Shown: positions 54,839 through 64,000, counted from the stretch's first letter. The stretch: 64,000 nucleotides of DNA from Marispirochaeta aestuarii (GCF_002087085.1 NZ_MWQY01000012.1:1-64000), one strand, 5' to 3'. Notes: generated from the letters alone by a model not told the origin. Numbers and translations: made by a program.

Positions 54839-55378
54839 ATGCCCTTCAGTTTTTTTTCCGGAGAGCTTCCCGGACTTATAATAATAGAACCCCGGGTTTT
54901 CCCGGATGACCGGGGCTTTTTTCTGGAAACCTTCAAGGAGTCTGATTTTACCCCGGCAGGGATTTCCGGCCCCTTTGTTCAGGACAACCACTCCCGCTCA
55001 TCCCGCGGTGTCCTGAGGGGTCTTCATTTTCAGAAAGAACCCCACGCCCAGGGGAAACTTGTGCGGGTAAGCCGCGGCGTGGCCTGGGATGTTGCGGTGG
55101 ATTTGCGAAATAGCTCCCCTGCGTATGGAAAGTGGACTGCCCTGGAGCTCTCGGAAGATAATCAGCGCATGGTCTATATTCCCCCCGGTTTCGCCCACGG
55201 TTTTCTTGCCCTGGAGGACGATACCGAGCTTCAGTACAAATGCACCGCCGAATACAAGGGCGACGCCGATGCCGGCGTCCGCTGGGACGATCCGGATATC
55301 GCGATAGACTGGCCCTTTACCGACGTAATCGTGTCTGAAAAGGACATGAGCCTGCCGTATCTGAAGGACCTTGCGTGA
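54839..55378 (+). CDS. rfbC: dTDP-4-dehydrorhamnose 3,5-epimerase
   Basis: A 179-residue cupin-fold epimerase. Motifs are DDRGFFLETFKESDF, QDNHSRSSRGVLRGLHFQ (catalytic His) and YIPPGFAHGFLALED. It is encoded 6 bp after rfbA and overlaps rfbD by 4 nt. Confidence 0.96.
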   Translation: MPFSFFSGELPGLIIIEPRVFPDDRGFFLETFKESDFTPAGISGPFVQDNHSRSSRGVLRGLHFQKEPHAQGKLVRVSRGVAWDVAVDLRNSSPAYGKWTALELSEDNQRMVYIPPGFAHGFLALEDDTELQYKCTAEYKGDADAGVRWDDPDIAIDWPFTDVIVSEKDMSLPYLKDLA

Positions 55379-56253
55379 TCTGGATAATCGGCAACCAGGG
55401 TATGCTGGGAAAGGAGCTCTCCCGCTATTTTGATGAAGCCGGCCTTCCACACGTCGGGAGTGACCGGGAGGTCAGCATTCTCGAACCATCAGCCCTGCGG
55501 AACTTTACGAAGAAGCATAGACCTGACTGGATCGTCAACTGCTCGGCCTATACCGCGGTGGACAAGGCGGAGGAGGAAGAGTCTTCAGCCTTCGCGCTGA
55601 ACCGGGACGGCCCTGCATATATTGCCGAAGCTGCCGCAGATCATAACATCCCGCTTATCCACATATCCACAGACTACGTTTTTGACGGCAGCTCTGCCGA
55701 ACCCCTGGCTGAAGACGCTGCCACAGGTCCGCAGAGCGTCTACGGAAGAAGCAAGCTGGCGGGAGAAGAGGCGGTCCGGAAGATAACGGAACGGCACTTT
55801 ATTATCCGCACCGCCTGGCTCTACGGGGAATTCGGCAGTAACTTTGTCTACACCATGCTGAAACTGATGGAGAGTCGGGACAGCATCAAGGTGGTGAATG
55901 ATCAGAAAGGCTCTCCCACCTGGGCGCGGGAACTCGCCCTGCTTATCTCTGTAATTATCGGCTCAGGAAGTACAGCATATGGCACCTACCACTTTTCCGG
56001 CGAGGGAGAGTGCAGCTGGTACGGCTTTGCCCGGGAGATTTACCGCCTGGGCAGGGAAAAAGGTGTACTTACCTCGGAATGCGAAATAAACCCCTGCCCG
56101 TCTTCGGAGTTTCCCACTCCCGCCAGACGGCCCCGCTATTCCCTGCTTTGCAAGGAGAAAGTCAAGCGAGAATTTGGCCTTGAGATACCGGACTGGAAAG
56201 ACTCATTGGCCGAGTTCTTTTCCTCTGCGGATATTCCGCTGAATGCGGTATGA
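55375..56253 (+). CDS. rfbD: dTDP-4-dehydrorhamnose reductase
   Basis: A 292-residue short-chain reductase completing dTDP-L-rhamnose. Motifs are IIGNQGMLGKELSRYF (nucleotide fold), NCSAYTAVDKAEE, ISTDYVFDG, and the YGRSKLAGEE catalytic Tyr/Lys. The start codon here is GTG at 55375, overlapping the rfbC stop. Confidence 0.95.
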   Translation: MIWIIGNQGMLGKELSRYFDEAGLPHVGSDREVSILEPSALRNFTKKHRPDWIVNCSAYTAVDKAEEEESSAFALNRDGPAYIAEAAADHNIPLIHISTDYVFDGSSAEPLAEDAATGPQSVYGRSKLAGEEAVRKITERHFIIRTAWLYGEFGSNFVYTMLKLMESRDSIKVVNDQKGSPTWARELALLISVIIGSGSTAYGTYHFSGEGECSWYGFAREIYRLGREKGVLTSECEINPCPSSEFPTPARRPRYSLLCKEKVKREFGLEIPDWKDSLAEFFSSADIPLNAV

Positions 56254-56311
56254 AAAGCAGAGATCTAAGGATGGATACAATCGAAGATTCCATATGGGGA
56301 GTAAAAATAGT

Positions 56312-57379
56312 ATGAGATCATTGAAAAGTGTACTGGTTACCGGCGGGGCGGGTTTTATCGGGGTCAATTTTATCCGCTATCTCTTTGAGAAGGCTGGTTT
56401 TACCGGCAGACTCGTTAATCTTGACATGCTGACCTACGCGGGAAACCCTGCGAGTCTTGCGGATTTCGAAGAGAAGTATCCTGAACGCTACATTTTTGTC
56501 CGGGGCGACATCCGGGATCGAAAGACGGTGGAGCGGATTTTTACCGAGCATGCAATTGATACGGTGGTCCACTTTGCCGCCGAAAGCCACGTGGACCGCT
56601 CGATCCTGGGTCCTGAGGCCTTCATAAGCACTAACGTTATGGGTACCTTTACCCTGCTGGAGGCTGCCCGGAACTCCTGGAACGGCAGCCATGAGGTGCT
56701 GTTCCATCACGTCAGCACCGATGAGGTCTACGGCTCTCTGGGAGAGGAAGGCTACTTTACCGAGACTACCCCCTACGACCCCCGGAGTCCCTATTCGGCG
56801 AGCAAGGCGGGGAGCGATCATCTCGTGCAGGCCTATCATCATACCTACGGACTGCCGGTAACCCTGTCAAACTGTTCCAATAATTACGGACCCTACCAGT
56901 TTCCGGAGAAACTGATTCCCCTGATGATCATGAACATGCTGGAAGGAAAAGCCCTGCCGGTGTACGGGGACGGAAAAAACATCCGGGACTGGCTCTATGT
57001 GGAAGACCATGCCTCGGCTGTCTGGCAGGTCATCCGGGATGCCCCTGCGGGAGAGAGCTACAACGTGGGGGGCGAGAACGAGTGGGAAAACATTACCCTT
57101 CTTAATCGCCTGATAGAAATAGTGGCGGCAAAAAGCGGAAAAGACCCGGAAAGAATCCGGCAGACCATTACCTATGTAAAAGACCGGCCCGGCCACGACC
57201 GCCGCTACGCCATTGATTGCGAAAAAATCAAGCGGGACCTGGGCTGGAAACAGTCGGTCAGCTTTGAAGAGGGATTGTCCCGTACTGTCGACTGGTATTT
57301 GAACAATCCGGAATGGACCGAATCCATACGAAGCGGCGAGTACCAGGACTGGATAGCAAAGAATTACGGCAGCCGTTAG
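56312..57379 (+). CDS. rfbB: dTDP-glucose 4,6-dehydratase
   Basis: A 355-residue NAD-dependent dehydratase. Motifs are VLVTGGAGFIGVNFIRYL, HFAAESHVDRSI, VSTDEVYGSL, YSASKAGSDHL (catalytic Tyr/Lys) and NNYGPYQFPEKLIP. I start at the ATG at 56312, with GGGGAG upstream, because the fold begins at once; the frame is open from 56243, overlapping rfbD. It completes the rfbACDB set. Confidence 0.95.
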   Translation: MRSLKSVLVTGGAGFIGVNFIRYLFEKAGFTGRLVNLDMLTYAGNPASLADFEEKYPERYIFVRGDIRDRKTVERIFTEHAIDTVVHFAAESHVDRSILGPEAFISTNVMGTFTLLEAARNSWNGSHEVLFHHVSTDEVYGSLGEEGYFTETTPYDPRSPYSASKAGSDHLVQAYHHTYGLPVTLSNCSNNYGPYQFPEKLIPLMIMNMLEGKALPVYGDGKNIRDWLYVEDHASAVWQVIRDAPAGESYNVGGENEWENITLLNRLIEIVAAKSGKDPERIRQTITYVKDRPGHDRRYAIDCEKIKRDLGWKQSVSFEEGLSRTVDWYLNNPEWTESIRSGEYQDWIAKNYGSR

Positions 57380-57386
57380 AATAAGC

Positions 57387-58022
57387 ATGCGATTTATCGG
57401 AATTTTTCTTCTCTTCTCATGTCTGGTGTTTACTGCCTCCGCGGAGGACGATCAGCTTGATCTCATTCTTTCGAATATCAGCGGCGAATCAGGCGTTCTG
57501 CGTCCGCTTGATCTTGAAATTCTTACCAGGATGCTGGAATATGCCGATAAACAGGGAAAGACGATTTTTGAGCTTCTGAATGAATCGTTCCTCTATCTGC
57601 AGGACCGGGGTCTTCGGATCCGACTGGACGGTGATGATCTGCGGGACCTTAACAGCCGCTTTGAGCTTGGGGGAAGGCGGGTAAATACGCTGCTGCCGGT
57701 GGAGAAGATCGATCATATCGAGATAGGGTCTGTTCTTCAGAAAAATCAGGCGGCCATGGAGGTTTTTCTCTTTGAAAAACACTCCGATTTTCTTGAGCTG
57801 GGGGATTTTTACCTTTCCGAGCACTTCGGTTTTACGGGCCTTGAAGAAGGCTGGTACCGCGGAGGCTTCGGCGTCAAGGTCAGGTACCTGTTCATGTCCC
57901 TGGAGCTCGAGGCACTGAACCTCTACGAAGAACGGAAGATCGCCATCTGGGTACAGGGATTTCCCCGGCCCAAACGCTGGCGGATAGATCCCATCAGGGA
58001 ACGGAGAGATTTTTCTGAGTAA
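57387..58022 (+). CDS. Exported protein of unknown function
   Basis: A 211-residue protein with a clear signal peptide (MRFIGIFLLFSCLVFTASA then EDD). The mature part is mixed helix and strand with no recognised domain. It lies 7 bp after rfbB and 21 bp before an export permease gene. It is therefore probably a periplasmic or outer-membrane-associated partner of the downstream system, from position only. Confidence 0.65.
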   Translation: MRFIGIFLLFSCLVFTASAEDDQLDLILSNISGESGVLRPLDLEILTRMLEYADKQGKTIFELLNESFLYLQDRGLRIRLDGDDLRDLNSRFELGGRRVNTLLPVEKIDHIEIGSVLQKNQAAMEVFLFEKHSDFLELGDFYLSEHFGFTGLEEGWYRGGFGVKVRYLFMSLELEALNLYEERKIAIWVQGFPRPKRWRIDPIRERRDFSE

Positions 58023-58043
58023 GTATAATCAAAAGGACATTCA

Positions 58044-59537
58044 ATGCTCTTTTCTCTAGCCTTCCGCAATGTGATACGCAATATAAGGCGCCTGGGACCG
58101 ATGATCTTCAGTCTGGTCCTTATTTTCTGCCTGCTGGTTATCGGAAACGCGGTACTCAACACAACGGTGGAATCCCTGTATCGGGTCTATGCCCGGAACA
58201 TTACGGGGGATTTTACCGTTGGTCCCGTGGCGGAGGACAACTTTACCGTCTTCGGCTCCGACCAGCTCCTGGTGGGACAGTACCTTATTCCCCCGACGCT
58301 GATCGATTTTCCCGAAATGCAGGAACTCGTCGCCTCCTGGCCGGAAATCAGGGCCACCGCCGGCTTGATAACTTCCGGAGCACGGATACAGTTTGAGGGC
58401 AGTTCCCAGGATTCCACCGTTTTCGGGGTTGATTTTACCGATTACCCTGAGCTTGTACCCGGCCTGCGTCTGGAGGAGGGATCCTTTCCCGAAGCGGGCA
58501 AACCGGGTATCGTGCTGCAGAAACAGAGCGCCCTCGGCAGAATGGAAGAGATCGTCGGTAAAAGCGTTCTTCTGGCCTCCGGGCTGGGAAGGAGCTTTAC
58601 CCTGCGGGAGGTCCCCGTTACCGGGCTCATGAGCTACCCCGTGCGGGACTCCATGCTGGACAGCGTGGTCCTGGTGGATTCCAATACCGCCCGGGCCCTG
58701 AACGGATACCTCTACAGCTCCGTGGATACGGAGGATTTTTCCCGGGAGGATCAGTCGGCCCTGGCCTCCGACCTCGACAGCCTTTTCGGCGGGGGCGGCG
58801 ATGACGCCTTTTTTGGAGAGCAGACGGAAAGCCCGGTCGATGAAGGGGATTCCGGGGCCATCGATCCCGCGGCTCTGCTGGCCGGTGATGCCGCTGAACA
58901 GCCGGAGACTTCAGTGCCTGTCGATATTCCCGGCGTATCGGAGTCAAAAGACGACGGAGCCTGGAACTTTCTGCTTGTCTCTCTGTATAAGCCCGGAGAT
59001 GCAAAAGCGGTAATGTCCCGGCTGAGCGGCGAGGGATTCAACCCGGACAGGGGATATCTGGTACGGGACTGGAGCAAAAGCGTCGGCGGAACCGCCCTGC
59101 TGGCTCAGTTTCTCCAGCTCATGCTGAATATAGGCCTCATGTTCGTCTCCCTGGGGGCGGTAATCATTACCACCAACGCCCTGTTGCTTTCGGTGCTGGA
59201 ACGGACCGGAGAAATCGGCACCCTGCGGGCCATGGGAGCCAGCCGGCCGCGTATATCCGTGATGATCTTTATCGAGACCCTGGTGGTTGTTTTCGGGAGC
59301 GCCCTGGTCGGCATAGCCCTGGGACGAATAGCTGTCGAACTGCTGAATGCCCTGGGGATCGTGGTGGACAATCCCTATATCCGGATACTCTTCGGCGGAG
59401 ATCCTGTCCGCGGCAATGTTACCCCGGGTCTCGTGGGCGGTCACCTGTTCGTTGCCCTGGTCCTGACCCTGCTGTCGATGATCTATCCTCTGAAACGTGC
59501 CCTGAGCATAGATCCGGTGGAGGCGATGTCGAAATGA
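58044..59537 (+). CDS. FtsX/MacB-type ABC permease 1
   Basis: A 497-residue inner-membrane permease of the LolC/E-MacB type. It has one N-terminal helix (about 15-36), a long periplasmic domain, and three C-terminal helices with the FtsX signature ERTGEIGTLRAMGASRPRI. The periplasmic domain contains an unusual acidic, low-complexity insert (about 230-310: DSLFGGGGDDAF, then Asp/Glu/Pro/Ala-rich text). It overlaps the second permease by 4 nt. Confidence 0.88.
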   Translation: MLFSLAFRNVIRNIRRLGPMIFSLVLIFCLLVIGNAVLNTTVESLYRVYARNITGDFTVGPVAEDNFTVFGSDQLLVGQYLIPPTLIDFPEMQELVASWPEIRATAGLITSGARIQFEGSSQDSTVFGVDFTDYPELVPGLRLEEGSFPEAGKPGIVLQKQSALGRMEEIVGKSVLLASGLGRSFTLREVPVTGLMSYPVRDSMLDSVVLVDSNTARALNGYLYSSVDTEDFSREDQSALASDLDSLFGGGGDDAFFGEQTESPVDEGDSGAIDPAALLAGDAAEQPETSVPVDIPGVSESKDDGAWNFLLVSLYKPGDAKAVMSRLSGEGFNPDRGYLVRDWSKSVGGTALLAQFLQLMLNIGLMFVSLGAVIITTNALLLSVLERTGEIGTLRAMGASRPRISVMIFIETLVVVFGSALVGIALGRIAVELLNALGIVVDNPYIRILFGGDPVRGNVTPGLVGGHLFVALVLTLLSMIYPLKRALSIDPVEAMSK

Positions 59538-60841
59538 AGGGACTTATTTTTGCCGCCTGGCGTAATTTTACCCGTAATCTCAAACGCTACCGGGTCCTGC
59601 TGATCGCGCTGGTTCTGATTACCGCTGTTCTGCTTGTTTTAATGGGTGTGGTACTGGGCCTGAGGGACGGACTCTACCAGAAGGCCAGCCGCTATTTTTC
59701 CGGCAACATCGTTGTGCTGGGCTACATCGGCGACGGGGATTCGGTTATCGAAGAGCCTGAAAAGGTGGTGGAAGCGGTCCATGCCCTCGAGGAGCGGGGC
59801 TTTTCCCTTAAGACCTACTCCCGGCGAAGCAGTTATTATGACAGGAAGAACATAGAACTTTTCTTTTCCGGGTACTATATTAATCAGCGTCGTATGGTTG
59901 GTGTTGAGTGGGAACTTGAAGCGCCTGTTCTCAGGGGATTTGACTTTTTCTCCGGCGGTGTACCTGCCGTTGAAGATGAGTCGGCGATACTGATATCCAC
60001 CGCCACTGCGGAGAAGCTGAACATCGACGTGGGTGACGAGCTGCTGGTTTCCATAGAGAGCGACCGGGGCCGGACCAACACGGCGGAACTGATTGTCTCC
60101 GGAATCTTTTCAGAATCCTCCTTTTTCGGCTACCAGATATATGTGCACCGAAAGACCCTTAACCGACTTCGGGAGGTTCCGGCGGACGAGATAAACGAGA
60201 TCGGGGTCTATCTTGAAGATCCCCTCAGGACCGAGGATTCCGCAGCCCGGGCCCTTGTGGGGGAGCTTGAAAAATCCCTCCCCACCTTCGGGGTAATAAA
60301 AACCCGGGATGAATACAGCGATCAGTCCCGTAAGGATCACGGTCAGAGAAGCTACGGCGTTGTGAGCGTCGGGGCTCAGCTTGCGGAGATCGATGACCTT
60401 CTGAACGCCATGACCATGATCGCCGGTCTTGTCATTCTCATGTTTTTATGTATTGTTGTGGTGGGGGTGGGAAACACCTTTTCCATGATTGTCTGGGAAC
60501 GGACCAGGGAAATCGGAACCCTGCGGGCCCTGGGAATGCAGCGTGAGCGGGCTGTGCTGACCTTTCTTGCGGAAGCGGGTTTTCTGGGACTTGGCAGCGT
60601 CCTGCTCGGTCTTCTTCTGGGGACCGCCGTACTTGAGCTTGTGCATCAGGTCTTGCGATTTCCTGCAAATCTTGTAACTACCCTTTTTCTCACCCGGGGA
60701 CGGCTGGAATGGCTGATGCCTCCCTGGGCGGTGGCGTCGATTTCCCTGCTCGTTATCGGGGCCTGTGTTCTCGGAAGCCTGCGGGCGGCCCTGAAGGCAG
60801 GTCAGATGAGCCCCGTCGAAGCCCTGAGTCACCAGAAATAG
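59534..60841 (+). CDS. FtsX/MacB-type ABC permease 2
   Basis: A 435-residue permease, same topology: N-terminal helix (LLIALVLITAVLLVLMGVVL), periplasmic domain of about 240 residues, then three helices with WERTREIGTLRALGMQRERAV. It probably forms a heterodimer with permease 1. This class does not carry substrate through the membrane but extracts or pushes it on the periplasmic side. Confidence 0.88.
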   Translation: MKGLIFAAWRNFTRNLKRYRVLLIALVLITAVLLVLMGVVLGLRDGLYQKASRYFSGNIVVLGYIGDGDSVIEEPEKVVEAVHALEERGFSLKTYSRRSSYYDRKNIELFFSGYYINQRRMVGVEWELEAPVLRGFDFFSGGVPAVEDESAILISTATAEKLNIDVGDELLVSIESDRGRTNTAELIVSGIFSESSFFGYQIYVHRKTLNRLREVPADEINEIGVYLEDPLRTEDSAARALVGELEKSLPTFGVIKTRDEYSDQSRKDHGQRSYGVVSVGAQLAEIDDLLNAMTMIAGLVILMFLCIVVVGVGNTFSMIVWERTREIGTLRALGMQRERAVLTFLAEAGFLGLGSVLLGLLLGTAVLELVHQVLRFPANLVTTLFLTRGRLEWLMPPWAVASISLLVIGACVLGSLRAALKAGQMSPVEALSHQK

Positions 60842-60861
60842 CAGCAGAATGGAGTACTTGT

Positions 60862-61665
60862 ATGAGTATAATGAATAGAAACAGAATCGGATTAATCCTG
60901 GTAGCGGGCATATTCTTTCTCGGAGGAGCTTTCCAGGTCTTTGGAAACTCCTTCAGCCTGGAAGAGAGCCGCCGGATCCTCAGCATGGTGGACGCCCTTG
61001 TCAGCTACGAGGAGTACGATTTTTCCGGAGAATACACGATCATCGACGATAAACCCGGCCAGGGGACAAGCCGCACAAAAACGACGATTTTCAGGCGTGA
61101 CCGGCAGAATACCTACACCATCATCGTAATGGAACCGGACAGCGACAAGGGAAAGGGCTACCTCCGGCAGGGCGACATGCTCTGGCTCTACGACCCGGTT
61201 CCCCGCAGGTTTACCGTAACCAGCGCAAGGGACCGGTTTCAGAACAGCAACGCCCGGAATTCGGACTTTACCAAATCAACCCTTGCACAGGACTACCGTA
61301 TTATCGCCCACAGTACCGAGAAACTCGGTGCCTACCATACGGATGTGTACGACCTTGAAGCCCTGACGGATGAAGTGAGCTACCCGAAGATGAAGATCTG
61401 GATTGACCAGGACAATCTTGTACGGAAGACGGAAGACTACAGCCTTTCCGGCCGGCACATGCGGACCACCGCCATTCTGGATTATACCCGCATACGGGAC
61501 AGATATGTTCCCGTCCGTATCGTAATTCAGGATGAGCTGCGGGGACGGGAGGTCAACGGGCAGTTCAAGAATTACCGGACCCTTATCTCCGTGGCGAAAC
61601 CTTCCTTCCAGGAGCTTCCTGATATGGTCTTTACCAAGGCCTACATCGAACGGGTCAGTAACTGA
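60862..61665 (+). CDS. LolA-like outer-membrane lipoprotein-sorting protein
   Basis: A 267-residue exported protein. The signal peptide is RIGLILVAGIFFLGGAFQVFG. The rest reads as a LolA/LolB-like half-barrel (COG2834-type): DFSGEYTIIDD, LRQGDMLWLYDPVPRRFTV, KMKIWIDQDNLVRKTEDYS. Such proteins carry lipid or lipoprotein in a hydrophobic cup. The ATG at 60862 has GGAG upstream. It likely works with the adjacent FtsX permeases. Confidence 0.82.
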   Translation: MSIMNRNRIGLILVAGIFFLGGAFQVFGNSFSLEESRRILSMVDALVSYEEYDFSGEYTIIDDKPGQGTSRTKTTIFRRDRQNTYTIIVMEPDSDKGKGYLRQGDMLWLYDPVPRRFTVTSARDRFQNSNARNSDFTKSTLAQDYRIIAHSTEKLGAYHTDVYDLEALTDEVSYPKMKIWIDQDNLVRKTEDYSLSGRHMRTTAILDYTRIRDRYVPVRIVIQDELRGREVNGQFKNYRTLISVAKPSFQELPDMVFTKAYIERVSN

Positions 61666-61668
61666 TCC

Positions 61669-62970
61669 GTGGGACGGCGCATTGTAACCTTAGGCCTTAT
61701 TGTTGTTGGAGTCTGTTTTTTTTCCGCCCCCCTCCTGTATTCCCAGCAGAATGACCAGGAGCAGGAGAGCGTAAATATCGATGACCTCTTCGATATGGAC
61801 CCCGAAGAGGTGTGGGACCCTGACGAGAATGCCCCAAAAGAGGAAGAGCCGGCAGGGATAGACCTTGAAGAGCTGACCACCGCTCCTCCGGATATACGGG
61901 GAGTCGTCAATGCCGGTGTCGGTCTCGGTATAGGACTGATCGAATGGCCCGGGAGCAATGAGGCCGACGGTCGGAGTACCCAGGAACTGACCCGCTTTTC
62001 CGGATTTTATTCCACAACCTCGGCCATAACCGTGGATGCCAGGCCGGAACCTCATCTAAGGTTTCACGGCAGCCTGGAAACCTCCCTTGATGCCGATACC
62101 CTGGAGTTCAAGAATCCCTATATCAGCGAACTGTTTATTGATTATACCCTGAACAATACCTTTTTCTTCCGGGTCGGAAAGCAGGAGCTTACCTGGGGGC
62201 AGGCCCTTCTGCTGGAGAATCCCGCCGACCTTGTATATCGTCTGGACGAAGGCGTGGGCGTACGGGGATCTGCTCCCGTGGGTCCGGGAACCGCGGAAGC
62301 TGTGGTCTACAGCAAGGCCAGATGGATCAGCGAGGATTTTGACAATACCGATCCCCGGGCCTTCGCGTACGCCGGTCAGTGGGCCATGAGCAGAGGTTCG
62401 TTTTTTCTGGGTTTCTCCGGGCATTACAAGATGAAGGATGATGAAGAAGGCGATCTGGCTACTGCGGCCTCCCTCTCTTTCGGTCTTGGACCCTTTGCCG
62501 TGGCCGGCGACTTTGTACAGCACTGGAAAACGCCGGAAGAGCTAGAGCCCGCTGACTGCTGGGATGCTCTGGGACAGATCATCTGGCAGAGTCCGAATCA
62601 GAGCTGGACTATTCTGGGAGAGTACTGGTTCGACTCCGAGATTATTGATTACAGCGGGCATTATGCCGGCCTGGGAATAAAACCGCCGAAGATATTCGGC
62701 AACAAGTGGCAGCCAGGTTTTACCTGGAAGCATGCCTTTCAGGACGAGTCGGGAGAAGTGGTGCTTGCCATGAGCGGAAAAGTCGCCCCCAACCTGCGGC
62801 TGACCCTGGGCGTTCCGGTTATCTACGGAGCGCCGGGTTCGTATTACCGGGAGGAGCTTGTCGAGCAGGTGGAAGAGGACGAGGTCCCCCTGGAATCCGA
62901 TGATGCCCGTATTCCGGTGGATAATGTGGTGAGTTTTCTGATCTCGTTGAGTTTCAGTTATTCATTCTAA
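61669..62970 (+). CDS. Outer-membrane beta-barrel protein
   Basis: A 433-residue exported protein with signal peptide, an acidic N-terminal segment (DDLFDMDPEEVWDPDENAP), and a C-terminal part of alternating strands ending in SFSYSF with a final Phe, the signal of outer-membrane barrels. The start is GTG, 3 nt after the previous stop. It may be the outer-membrane end of the export system. Confidence 0.8.
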   Translation: MGRRIVTLGLIVVGVCFFSAPLLYSQQNDQEQESVNIDDLFDMDPEEVWDPDENAPKEEEPAGIDLEELTTAPPDIRGVVNAGVGLGIGLIEWPGSNEADGRSTQELTRFSGFYSTTSAITVDARPEPHLRFHGSLETSLDADTLEFKNPYISELFIDYTLNNTFFFRVGKQELTWGQALLLENPADLVYRLDEGVGVRGSAPVGPGTAEAVVYSKARWISEDFDNTDPRAFAYAGQWAMSRGSFFLGFSGHYKMKDDEEGDLATAASLSFGLGPFAVAGDFVQHWKTPEELEPADCWDALGQIIWQSPNQSWTILGEYWFDSEIIDYSGHYAGLGIKPPKIFGNKWQPGFTWKHAFQDESGEVVLAMSGKVAPNLRLTLGVPVIYGAPGSYYREELVEQVEEDEVPLESDDARIPVDNVVSFLISLSFSYSF

Positions 62971-62984
62971 AAAGGGTGTAATTC

Positions 62985-63719
62985 ATGAATAATCCCGAGA
63001 ATCAGGTAAAGGAAAAGAGTAAAAACGCAGCCCCGGCCACGGAGCTGAGCAGCGTCTGGAAGATATACCACCTGGGAAAGACCGAGGTTCCCGCCATAAA
63101 GGGGGTGGACCTCAGTATAAAAGAGGGTGATTTTGCAACCATCGCCGGGCCCAGCGGCAGCGGAAAATCGACGCTGCTGAACCTTATCGGCTGCATCGAC
63201 GTACCCAGCCGCGGGGAGGTAAAGGTCGTTGGACACGATACCTCCTCCTTGAGCGACAGCGAGATAACACGGCTCCGTCACAGGGCCATCGGTTTTATTT
63301 TTCAGTCCTTTAACCTGATGCCGGTGCTGAACATCTACGAGAACGTGGAGTTTCCCCTGCTGCTGGGGCCCAAACCCCCGCCCAAAGCGGAACGCCGGGA
63401 ATACGCGGACTACCTTATTGAGCAGGTGGGGCTTACGGAGTGGCGTAAACACCGGCCCAACGAGCTCTCCGGCGGCCAGAGGCAGCGGGTGGCAATCGCC
63501 CGAGCCCTGGTTACAAAACCCTCCATAGTCCTGGCGGATGAACCCACGGCAAACCTGGATTCGAAGACCGGTACAGCCATTATCGAGCTTATGAAAAGCA
63601 TAAACGCCGAGCTGTCCACAACCTTCATATTCTCGACCCACGACCCTACAATCGTGGATATAGCAGACCATGTCATACGCCTGCACGACGGCGAGGTTAC
63701 CGAAGAACTGCGGCGGTAA
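62985..63719 (+). CDS. LolD/MacB-type ABC ATPase
   Basis: A 244-residue ATPase. Walker A is [15 protein letters not shown], the Q-loop [10 protein letters not shown], signature [17 protein letters not shown], Walker [13 protein letters not shown], and the switch His in STHD. This subclass powers FtsX-type permeases. It closes the cluster that begins with the two permeases. Confidence 0.93.
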   Translation: MNNPENQVKEKSKNAAPATELSSVWKIYHLGKTEVPAIKGVDLSIKEGDFATIAGPSGSGKSTLLNLIGCIDVPSRGEVKVVGHDTSSLSDSEITRLRHRAIGFIFQSFNLMPVLNIYENVEFPLLLGPKPPPKAERREYADYLIEQVGLTEWRKHRPNELSGGQRQRVAIARALVTKPSIVLADEPTANLDSKTGTAIIELMKSINAELSTTFIFSTHDPTIVDIADHVIRLHDGEVTEELRR

Positions 63720-63753
63720 GCGGAGTTTTATTGCCGAGGCGCTGAGGGTGCGG

Positions 63754-63788
63754 AGAGGAAACTACTGGGGCTATTTAGTAGTTCTCTC
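63754..63788. other. Hairpin and degenerate repeat after the ATPase gene
   Basis: GAGAG.AACTAC pairs with GTAGTT.CTCTC. The sequence just before it, with CCGAGGCGCTGAGG and GCGGAGAGG, looks like one decayed copy of the 131-bp satellite arms at 30-31.5 kb. No T run follows. Confidence 0.4.
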
Positions 63789-63867
63789 GGAATAAATTCA
63801 GGTATATTTGAAATCAGGAAATGATTCTTCGGGTTGTATAAGGAATGAACAATTCGAGGAGTTTTAG

Positions 63868-64000
63868 GTGGGAGATCCGGCAATGACCATTGGTCCTGAA
63901 GAACTGCAGAAAATCGGCGATTATGTGCGGCTGCATCTGGCTGAATGGATGGGGAACGTCCGCAGCGAACGGGACACTGGCCTTATGGAACGGTCGATCA
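63868..64000 (+). CDS. Start of an unidentified gene, cut by the window edge
   Basis: A GTG at 63868 with GAGGA upstream opens a frame of at least 44 codons to the end. The text (IGPEELQKIGDYVRLHLAEWM) is helical and not recognised. Confidence 0.5.
   Translation, partial: MGDPAMTIGPEELQKIGDYVRLHLAEWMGNVRSERDTGLMERSI

Overview
The window is the replication-origin region of a bacterial chromosome, most likely a free-living spirochaete of the Spirochaetaceae. This assignment is an inference from gene order, domain repertoire and envelope genes; no 16S gene is present. Genes left of about 36.0 kb run mostly on the minus strand (gyrA, gyrB, parA, parB, dnaX). From dnaA (36.4 kb) onward they run mostly on the plus strand (dnaN, recF, DUF721, rpmH, rnpA, yidD, yidC, jag). 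The divergent gyrB/dnaA gap holds DnaA boxes and AT-rich DNA, and two parS sites lie 4 to 6 kb away.

Region by region. 0-3.7 kb is an accessory island: a decayed IS256-type transposase, a helicase/restriction-like gene cut by that element, an integron-type cassette (DUF3795 gene plus attC-like site), a tyrosine recombinase in the position of an integron integrase, and a glutamine amidotransferase gene between two 63-nt direct repeats. 3.7-23 kb holds an ERCC4-type nuclease, a GGDEF protein behind an ABC importer, an HD protein, aspS and gatCAB, a glycoside-hydrolase/TerB-DnaJ/Mut7-C operon, a methyltransferase, and a PilZ plus HD-GYP pair. 23-29 kb is dnaX-ybaB-recR, SRP RNA, a complete serine tRNA set with one arginine tRNA, parAB and an Nfu-type scaffold. 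29-31.6 kb is an eight-unit tandem repeat of about 130 bp, bounded by the two parS sites and interrupted by a GxxExxY gene. 31.6-44.3 kb is gyrase, origin, dnaA-dnaN-recF and the rpmH-jag operon. 44.4-50.5 kb is methyl-cycle metabolism (ahcY, metK, an adenosine-kinase-like PfkB protein, metF) with a winged-helix regulator and a second GxxExxY gene. 50.5-57.4 kb makes nucleotide sugars (UDP-glucose dehydrogenase, a glucuronokinase-like GHMP kinase, galU, rfbACDB). 57.4-63.7 kb is a putative trans-envelope export system: two FtsX-type permeases, a LolA-like protein, a beta-barrel protein and a LolD/MacB-type ATPase.

The most unusual signals are these. (1) A cassette whose start matches, over 10 bp, the inverse core of its own attC-like site, facing a recombinase that lacks the integron-integrase insertion. 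(2) A tandem satellite between two parS sites. (3) Two structured elements between serine tRNA genes, with compensatory base changes and ends resembling tRNA T-arms. (4) An A10 tract in dnaX where slippage in either direction meets an early stop. (5) Two GxxExxY genes, each set in repeats. (6) A 149-bp IS5-type MITE upstream of rfbA. All functional statements rest on reading the sequence and remembered family knowledge; no searches were run.
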